The position numbers and the translations under genes were made by a program. A DNA stretch of 19,834 bases, taken from assembly GCA_945902255.1 (NCBI GenBank), contig CAMDMO010000013.1, positions 1 through 19,834 on the forward strand. The letters run 5' to 3'. The notes below the pieces were generated by a model. It searched no databases and was not told where the DNA came from. It saw only the letters and a program-made list of their open reading frames with translations. Of the stretch, positions 14,555-19,834 are shown piece after piece. The stretch's first letter is position 1. Every line of letters starts with the position of its first letter. This DNA is from Rickettsia typhi. Lineage in GTDB: Bacteria > Pseudomonadota > Alphaproteobacteria > Rickettsiales > UBA1997.

Positions 14555-14556
14555 AA

Positions 14557-15549
14557 TTAAATAAATTTTTTTAATAAATTAGCGATATCAAGAAAAATAG
14601 GATTTTGTGAATCAAGCCTTGAATGAACAAAATTAAGCACTCTTGGCAATAAATCTAAATATTGTTTTTTGCCATCTCTCATTGCAAGACGAGAAAAAAT
14701 TCCAACAATTTTTATATTTCTTTGCAATGATAAAATTTCATAATCTGCGATGAATTGGAATTTATCGCAACCAGATTTTTCTAAATAATAGTTAAATAAA
14801 ACTTGGCGATTTTCTTCATTTAAATCTCTTCTAGCATCTTCAAGCAAAGAAACTAGATCATAGGCTTTAGAACCAATTAAAGCGTCTTGAAAGTCAAGCA
14901 AACCAACTTGATGGAAAGATTTTCTATTTGGCAAGGTCATTAAATTATCTGCATGAAAATCTCTTAATACCACGACTTGATTTTCCTTACTAAGCATATC
15001 AAAAAGCTTAAACCATAAAGATTTAAAAAAAGCTTTTTGCTCAAGAGTAATATTTTTATTTTGTAGCGGCAAATACCAATCAATCAATAACATCACTTCG
15101 CGAAAAAGCACTGCGTTATTATAAGCTGGAAGCTCTTGCATATTTTTTATTTTATGCAATTCAACCAAGCTATCGCAGGCTTTTTTATATAGATCTAATT
15201 CTAATATTTTTTTCTTTTCATTTTCAACATTCGCAAGAACCCTTCCGTAAGTAGCATCACCAAAATCTTCCAATAAAATAAAACCCAAACTTTCATCAAT
15301 TAAAAAAATTTCTGGCGCAGAAAAATTATTTTCAAATAGCCATTTATCAATTTTTATGAAAGGAATAATATCTTCATATTGAGGAGGTGCAAACATTAAA
15401 ATATAGGTTTTTGCTATATTTTTTTCGTTATAAAATATTCTGTAATAAGAGCGAAAAGAAGCGTCTCCAGCAACTTTTTTGATTTCGTAATTTTGAATTC
15501 CCGCCTTTAAAAGAAACTCTCTTGCCTTGATTTCATCTAATTGAAACAT
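14557..15549 (-). CDS. aminoglycoside phosphotransferase-family kinase, AmgK-like
   Basis: This 330-residue protein belongs to the choline/aminoglycoside kinase fold. The closest subgroup is AmgK, which phosphorylates the anomeric position of N-acetylmuramic acid and N-acetylglucosamine in peptidoglycan recycling. The nucleotide-loop region VAGDASFRSYYRIF near residue 24 is typical of that group. The catalytic loop is LRDFHADN with Asp197 as base, His199 and Asn202. The metal-binding motif LLDFQDA has Asp219 and is followed by SKAYDLVSLLEDARRD, again as in AmgK. The usual His before the catalytic Asp is replaced by Leu-Arg. The partner uridylyltransferase MurU and TsaE, often neighbours of such kinases, are not in the window. 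It is the second gene of the operon, 10 bp after the GST gene. Kinase family firm; sugar substrate inferred. Confidence 0.85.
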   Translation of the reverse strand: MFQLDEIKAREFLLKAGIQNYEIKKVAGDASFRSYYRIFYNEKNIAKTYILMFAPPQYEDIIPFIKIDKWLFENNFSAPEIFLIDESLGFILLEDFGDATYGRVLANVENEKKKILELDLYKKACDSLVELHKIKNMQELPAYNNAVLFREVMLLIDWYLPLQNKNITLEQKAFFKSLWFKLFDMLSKENQVVVLRDFHADNLMTLPNRKSFHQVGLLDFQDALIGSKAYDLVSLLEDARRDLNEENRQVLFNYYLEKSGCDKFQFIADYEILSLQRNIKIVGIFSRLAMRDGKKQYLDLLPRVLNFVHSRLDSQNPIFLDIANLLKKFI

Positions 15550-15559
15550 GATATTTTTC

Positions 15560-16237
15560 TTAAAAATCTAATTTGGAATACCATTCTGGTGGAGCGATAT
15601 TTGGAATTCTATCTTTTAAAACTTCGCTAAAAATTTTATGAGATTTAATTAAGCTATACCAATCTTTCGCTGGCAAGTAGTGTTGCCAGTTGATATCGCC
15701 AAAATAATCTAAAACTGAAAGCTGGGCTGCCGCAGCAAAATCAGCAACGGTAATATGTTCTCCCGCTAAATATTTTCTAGTTTCTAAAAGATATTCAATA
15801 TAGCTTAAATGAATATTTAAATTTCTGCGAGCGATGCGAAGAATTTCTGAATTTGGCGAATAAGCACCAGGTAAATAGCGGTTAAAATAGCGCTCATTTA
15901 GAGAATGCTTACTAACTTCATGATAAAACTTTTCATCAAACCAATGTTGAATGCGACGCACTTCTGCACGCTTAACAATAGAATCTCCCAAAAAACTTTT
16001 GTTTTCTTTATGCTTCTCTTCGATATATTCAATAATTACCGAACTATTGCAAACTGCGATAGCATCAGCATTATCAAAAAGAACTGGCAATGTTCCATCT
16101 GGATTCATTGCAATAAATTCTTTTCTTCTTTCCCAAAAATTTTCTTGAATCAACTCAAAGCCAATTTCTTTTGCCGCCAAATGTATTCTCACTTTGCGCG
16201 AAAATGGACAAATTGGATGATAATAAAGTCTATACAT
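15560..16237 (-). CDS. glutathione S-transferase family protein
   Basis: The 225-residue length and two-domain layout fit a cytosolic glutathione S-transferase. The N-terminal thioredoxin-like fold starts LYYHPICPFSRKVR, with a Cys-Pro-Phe-Ser motif at 10-13, which suggests a Cys-type (omega/beta-like) enzyme rather than a Tyr or Ser type. Conserved glutathione-site elements are GTLPVLF with the cis-Pro at 51 and NSSVIIEYIEE at 64-74. The C-terminal helical domain carries RKYLAGEHITVADFAAAAQLSVLDYF, the usual N-capping Asp region. The substrate cannot be told. It is the first gene of the minus-strand operon and shares a 66-bp divergent upstream region with polA. Confidence 0.9.
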   Translation of the reverse strand: MYRLYYHPICPFSRKVRIHLAAKEIGFELIQENFWERRKEFIAMNPDGTLPVLFDNADAIAVCNSSVIIEYIEEKHKENKSFLGDSIVKRAEVRRIQHWFDEKFYHEVSKHSLNERYFNRYLPGAYSPNSEILRIARRNLNIHLSYIEYLLETRKYLAGEHITVADFAAAAQLSVLDYFGDINWQHYLPAKDWYSLIKSHKIFSEVLKDRIPNIAPPEWYSKLDF

Positions 16238-16303
16238 TTTAGAATGAGGATTGATTTTAAAATAATTGCTTAAGCAAAAAACAACATTTTATATAAAAAA
16301 ACA
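16238..16303. promoter_or_regulatory. divergent promoter region GST operon / polA
   Basis: These 66 bp separate the divergent start codons and must contain both promoters unless they lie inside the genes. The stretch is very AT-rich; I could not pick out a reliable -35/-10 pair on either strand. Confidence 0.3.
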
Positions 16304-19153
16304 ATGACAAAAAGAATAGCTTTAATTGATGGATATGGCTTTATATTTCGCGCTTATCACTCTCTTCCGCCTTTAAGTCGTAATGATGGCGTGCCTGTTG
16401 GAGCGGTTTATGGCTTTACCAATATGCTAATTAAATTGCTTGCTGGCTTAGATGTTAGTCATGTTGCGGTAGTTTTTGACTCTGGCTCTAAAACTTTTCG
16501 TAATGAGATTTACCCAAAATATAAAGCTAATCGCCCACCCTGCCCTGAAGATTTAATTCCACAATTTGCAATTGCTCGTGAAGCGGTTGAATCGCTTAAT
16601 TTAATTACTTTAGAAAAAGTTGGTTTTGAAGCTGATGATATTATTGCCACAATCGCCGTTCAAGCTGAAAAAATAGATAGCGATATTTTAATTGTTTCTT
16701 CCGATAAAGATTTGATGCAATTGATTAATGGTCGAGTTTCGATGTATGACGCAATGAAAAATAAAATCATTAATTCCAATGAAGTGAAAGAAAAATTTTT
16801 CGTTGAACCAGAAAAAGTTTTAGATGTTTTAGCTCTTATGGGAGACGCTTCAGATAATATTCCAGGAGTAAGGGGAATTGGCCCAAAAACTGCCGCAGAA
16901 TTAATTAATCAATTTGGAAATTTAGAAAATATTTTTGCTAATTTAAGCCAAATTAAACAAGATAAAAGAAGGCAGCTTTTAGAAGATGGGGTTGAGAATG
17001 CTAGATTATCTAAGGTTTTAGCATCTTTAAAAGAAGATGTTGAGCTAGGAATTTCAATTGAAGATTTAAAAATTAAACCACTTGATCCACATAAATTAAT
17101 TTCTTTTTTGGAGAAACAAGGATTTAGATCTCTAATAACACGCGTAAGAAAAGAATTTAATATAGTAGAAGAGATAAATGGTGGCGATGTAGCTGTAAAA
17201 AATGATAACAAGGCAGAAAGCGCTAATATCGATTCTTATGATAAGATTGCTAAAATTGAAATAGATTCAAAAGAGGTGATTGAAAATATTTATAATGAAG
17301 CAAAAAACTCTGGATTGGTGACAATTGATTATTTAGCGGAAAATAATCAATTGCAATTTCTTACAATTTCTAGTTGCGGAATTAGTGATTCTTTGAAAAA
17401 AGTTTTTTATTTTGAACCAAAAAATTTGACACAAAATAAAATAGAAAATCATCAAGTTGATTTGTTTAACTTTGATTCAAATCTAGAGGAAGGGCATCTC
17501 AAATCTGAAGGAATCAATTTCTCAGCGCCCAAGAATGACTATATTGAAGACCTTCTAACAAAAATTCTAAAAGATAATTCGATTAAAAAAAATTTTTTCG
17601 ACGCTAAGAATTTTTTAAAAATCGCCTTAAAAAACTTTTCCGATAAAGATTTAATCGACGGCTCTTACGATGATTTATCTCTAATTAATCACTTACTAAA
17701 CTCATCAATTAAAAATGATTTTCGTGAATTAATTAATATCAATCTTGATGAAAATTTAGAAGAAAAAGGTTTTGATAAGATCTTTGCAGAACTTGATAAA
17801 AAAAATCACGGCAAAAATTTTGATTTAGAAATTTTTTTAGATCAAAAAAAGAAAATAGATTTTTTTGCTTTTAGAAATTTTTCTTTACTGCAGCTATATA
17901 AAATTCTTTCCCCAAAAATTGCTGAGTTAAAATTAAATTTTACTTACCTAACCTTCGAAAGACCTCTATTGCCAGTTCTAGCGCAAATGGAAATTGATGG
18001 CATAAAAATTGATGCAATAAAATTACAAAATTTATCACAAGAATTTTCTGCTAAAATTCAAACTCTCACCAAGGAAATTTATCAAATTACTGGCGAAGAA
18101 TTTAACATCGCTTCAACTCAACAATTAAGCAAAGTTTTATTCGAAAAACTCGGCTTAGATTCTTCAAAAAAATCTAAAAAAACTGGAGCACTTTCTACTA
18201 AATCAAGTGTGCTTGAAGAACTTGAAGAAGATGGTCATGAAATTGCGCGAAAAATTTTAGAATTTAGAAAATTTTCTAAATTAAAAAATACTTATACCGA
18301 TGCCTTACCTAAGGAAATAAATTCAATTACCAAAAGAATACATTCACATTTTTCAACCACCTCAACCATTACAGGGCGCTTTAATTCCAGTAATCCAAAT
18401 CTGCAAAATATTCCAATTAAAAGTATTGAGGGGCAAAAAATTCGCCAAGCTTTTATTGCTGAAAAAAATCATGTTTTAATTTCTGCAGATTATTCTCAAA
18501 TCGAATTGCGCGTAATTGCTCATGTAGCAAAAATTGATAATTTGATCAAGGCTTTTAAAGATGGAAAAGATATTCATCGCATTACCGCAAGCCAAGTATT
18601 TGGAATTCCTGAAGAAGAGATTGATGATGAAACTCGCTCTAAAGCCAAGGCAATTAATTTTGGAATTATTTATGGCATCAGCGCATTTGGACTTGCAAAA
18701 CAGCTGAATATCTCGCGTCAAGAAGCGGCAATTTATATCAAATCTTACTTAGAAGCCTATCCGGGAATTGATATTTACATGAAAAATTATATACAGCTAG
18801 CTCGCCAATTTGGTTATGTTACAACAATTTCTGGTCGAAAATGTTTTATTCATGACATTAATAATAAAAATCCAATGATAAGGGCGGAAGCAGAAAGATT
18901 GGCTATTAACGCGCCCATTCAAGGAAGTGCAGCTGATATTATAAAAAAAGCGATGATCAATTTAAGTAAAAAATTTCGAGCAGAAAAACTACACTCAAAA
19001 ATTATTTTACAAATTCATGATGAGCTGATTATTGAATCGCCAGAAAGTGAAGTTGAGTTGGTAGAAAAAATTTTAAAATCAGAAATGGAAAATGCGGTAA
19101 TGCTAGATGTGCCGCTTAGAGTTGATGTAAAATCTGGAAGTAGTTGGAGATAG
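16304..19153 (+). CDS. polA: DNA polymerase I, with an apparently inactive 3'-5' exonuclease domain
   Basis: PolA removes RNA primers and fills gaps in replication and repair. At 949 residues it has all three domains. The 5'-3' exonuclease (1-300) is intact: LIDGYGFIFRAYHSL, VFDSGSKTFR, YKANRPP, EADDIIA, SSDKDLMQL and GDASDNIPGVRGIGPKTA. The polymerase domain is intact: motif A DYSQIELR from Asp729, motif B from Arg778 to Gly791 (KAKAINFGIIYG) and motif C IHDEL with Asp906-Glu907. Between them lies a 3'-5' exonuclease-like domain in which Exo I reads TIDYLAEN (Asp342 with no Glu two residues on) and the Exo III Tyr-x3-Asp is not found. Proofreading is therefore probably lost, by inference. 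The start is ATG 16304. No clear terminator follows; a short palindrome, AGGTGCACCT, lies at 19176-19185. Confidence 0.97.
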   Translation: MTKRIALIDGYGFIFRAYHSLPPLSRNDGVPVGAVYGFTNMLIKLLAGLDVSHVAVVFDSGSKTFRNEIYPKYKANRPPCPEDLIPQFAIAREAVESLNLITLEKVGFEADDIIATIAVQAEKIDSDILIVSSDKDLMQLINGRVSMYDAMKNKIINSNEVKEKFFVEPEKVLDVLALMGDASDNIPGVRGIGPKTAAELINQFGNLENIFANLSQIKQDKRRQLLEDGVENARLSKVLASLKEDVELGISIEDLKIKPLDPHKLISFLEKQGFRSLITRVRKEFNIVEEINGGDVAVKNDNKAESANIDSYDKIAKIEIDSKEVIENIYNEAKNSGLVTIDYLAENNQLQFLTISSCGISDSLKKVFYFEPKNLTQNKIENHQVDLFNFDSNLEEGHLKSEGINFSAPKNDYIEDLLTKILKDNSIKKNFFDAKNFLKIALKNFSDKDLIDGSYDDLSLINHLLNSSIKNDFRELININLDENLEEKGFDKIFAELDKKNHGKNFDLEIFLDQKKKIDFFAFRNFSLLQLYKILSPKIAELKLNFTYLTFERPLLPVLAQMEIDGIKIDAIKLQNLSQEFSAKIQTLTKEIYQITGEEFNIASTQQLSKVLFEKLGLDSSKKSKKTGALSTKSSVLEELEEDGHEIARKILEFRKFSKLKNTYTDALPKEINSITKRIHSHFSTTSTITGRFNSSNPNLQNIPIKSIEGQKIRQAFIAEKNHVLISADYSQIELRVIAHVAKIDNLIKAFKDGKDIHRITASQVFGIPEEEIDDETRSKAKAINFGIIYGISAFGLAKQLNISRQEAAIYIKSYLEAYPGIDIYMKNYIQLARQFGYVTTISGRKCFIHDINNKNPMIRAEAERLAINAPIQGSAADIIKKAMINLSKKFRAEKLHSKIILQIHDELIIESPESEVELVEKILKSEMENAVMLDVPLRVDVKSGSSWR

Positions 19154-19193
19154 TTTGTTTGGCGCAAGACAAAGGAGGTGCACCTTATATTTT

Positions 19194-19834
19194 TTATATG
19201 CAAGCCCCAACAATCTCCCTCAACTTATTTTCTAAAGACTTGTAGGAAAATTTTTCCTTTAATTTTTTAAAGGAATTTTTAATCATTTCATCAACTAATT
19301 CAGGGTTTTCAATCGCCTCAATTATTGCAACAGAAATTCTTTTATCACTATCTTCAAGCGGCTCCAAACATACAACAAAGGCATCAACCCCGTTACTTAA
19401 AATTTCCTTCGGACCATCAGCATCAGTTGAAATAATTGGCTTGCGATATTTCATCGCTTCAAGCAACACCAAACCAAAAGTTTCTCTTTGTGAAGGCATT
19501 AAAAAAATATCAATCGATTCAAAAAACTCTTTTTTATTTTTTATCCAACCACAAAATTCAACCCTATCTTCTAAATTTAATTCTCTAACTAAGCTACGCA
19601 AATAAGCCTCACGAGAACCAGAGCCCGCAATTTTAAGACGAAAATTTTTTTCATATAAACTTTCTAAATTTTTGATTGCCCTTATCGCATAACGAAAACC
19701 TTTTGCCTTATCTAGGCGACCAATTACACCAATAATAATTTCTTCTTTTTCTTTTAAATTAATTTTTGGCGCAATTTCAATAGCGTCACTCAAATCAATT
19801 GCGTTATGAACCACAAAACTTTTATCTTCTTTTT
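19194..19834 (-). CDS. GT4-family glycosyltransferase, C-terminal part (5' end outside the window)
   Basis: This is the C-terminal nucleotide-sugar-binding half of a GT-B glycosyltransferase of family 4. It begins KSFVVHNAIDLSDA and continues with IIGVIGRLDKAKGFRYAIRA, the usual first strand and loop. The donor-binding E-x7-E motif is present as ETFGLVLLEAM, followed by KPIISTDADGPKEIL. The frame is open to the window edge without a stop, so a GTG at 19812-19814 is not the true start and the acceptor-binding half lies outside. Such enzymes build lipopolysaccharide, capsule or other glycans; the sugar and acceptor cannot be deduced. Its 3' end faces polA, 40 bp away. Confidence 0.92.
   Translation of the reverse strand, partial: KEDKSFVVHNAIDLSDAIEIAPKINLKEKEEIIIGVIGRLDKAKGFRYAIRAIKNLESLYEKNFRLKIAGSGSREAYLRSLVRELNLEDRVEFCGWIKNKKEFFESIDIFLMPSQRETFGLVLLEAMKYRKPIISTDADGPKEILSNGVDAFVVCLEPLEDSDKRISVAIIEAIENPELVDEMIKNSFKKLKEKFSYKSLENKLREIVGACI

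Noticed and set aside
19194..19814. Complete glycosyltransferase starting at the GTG at 19812-19814
   Set aside because: The frame continues without a stop to the window edge, and the N-terminal half of the fold is missing, so the gene is cut by the window.

Overview
The window reads as AT-rich (roughly one third G+C by eye) chromosomal DNA from an alphaproteobacterium, most likely a member of the Rickettsiales or a close relative. Three things support this. The 7.1-kb gene in the middle has the build of the enlarged VirB6 proteins of rickettsial type IV secretion systems: a lipoprotein-like leader, a long ectodomain, a VirB6/TrbL membrane core and a long cytosolic tail. The ELM1-family protein and the AmgK-like kinase are alphaproteobacterial types. 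The intergenic DNA is full of degenerate palindromes like those scattered through rickettsial genomes. An argC gene at the left edge is unusual for host-dependent Rickettsiales. It would fit a less reduced lineage, for example one that lives outside host cells; the lineage is an inference, not a sequence match.

Layout, left to right. The 3' end of argC (arginine synthesis) is followed after 6 bp by mnmE (tRNA wobble-uridine modification). A small, very basic orphan protein comes next, then a convergent gap packed with hairpins. rlmH (minus strand; 23S rRNA methylation) is divergent from coaD (coenzyme A synthesis), and coaD abuts an ELM1-family gene with no gap. A 235-bp gap holds an unusually GC-rich, foldable stretch. 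It precedes the giant VirB6-like gene (2,369 aa), whose start codon TTG is effectively forced by an in-frame stop just upstream. A 963-bp gene-poor stretch follows. It contains a hairpin repeat, a short decayed-looking reading frame on the minus strand, a roughly 260-bp imperfect inverted repeat, and a second palindrome.

The right half starts with tatC (twin-arginine translocation) and a 49-residue Lys/Ala/Pro protein resembling a histone H1 tail. A strong bidirectional terminator separates these from a minus-strand operon: glutathione S-transferase, AmgK-like sugar kinase and an uncharacterised protein, with gaps of 10 and 2 bp. polA (DNA polymerase I) is divergent from that operon, and its 3'-5' proofreading domain looks catalytically dead. 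The window ends inside a GT4-family glycosyltransferase on the minus strand.

Most genes are housekeeping. The accessory interest lies in the VirB6-like protein, which has no other secretion gene beside it. It has about 40 cysteines in its ectodomain, four regularly spaced Asp-Pro-Tyr motifs near its C terminus and an extreme acidic tail. The repeat-filled gaps at 2.3-2.6 kb and 12.0-12.9 kb share a related hairpin element.
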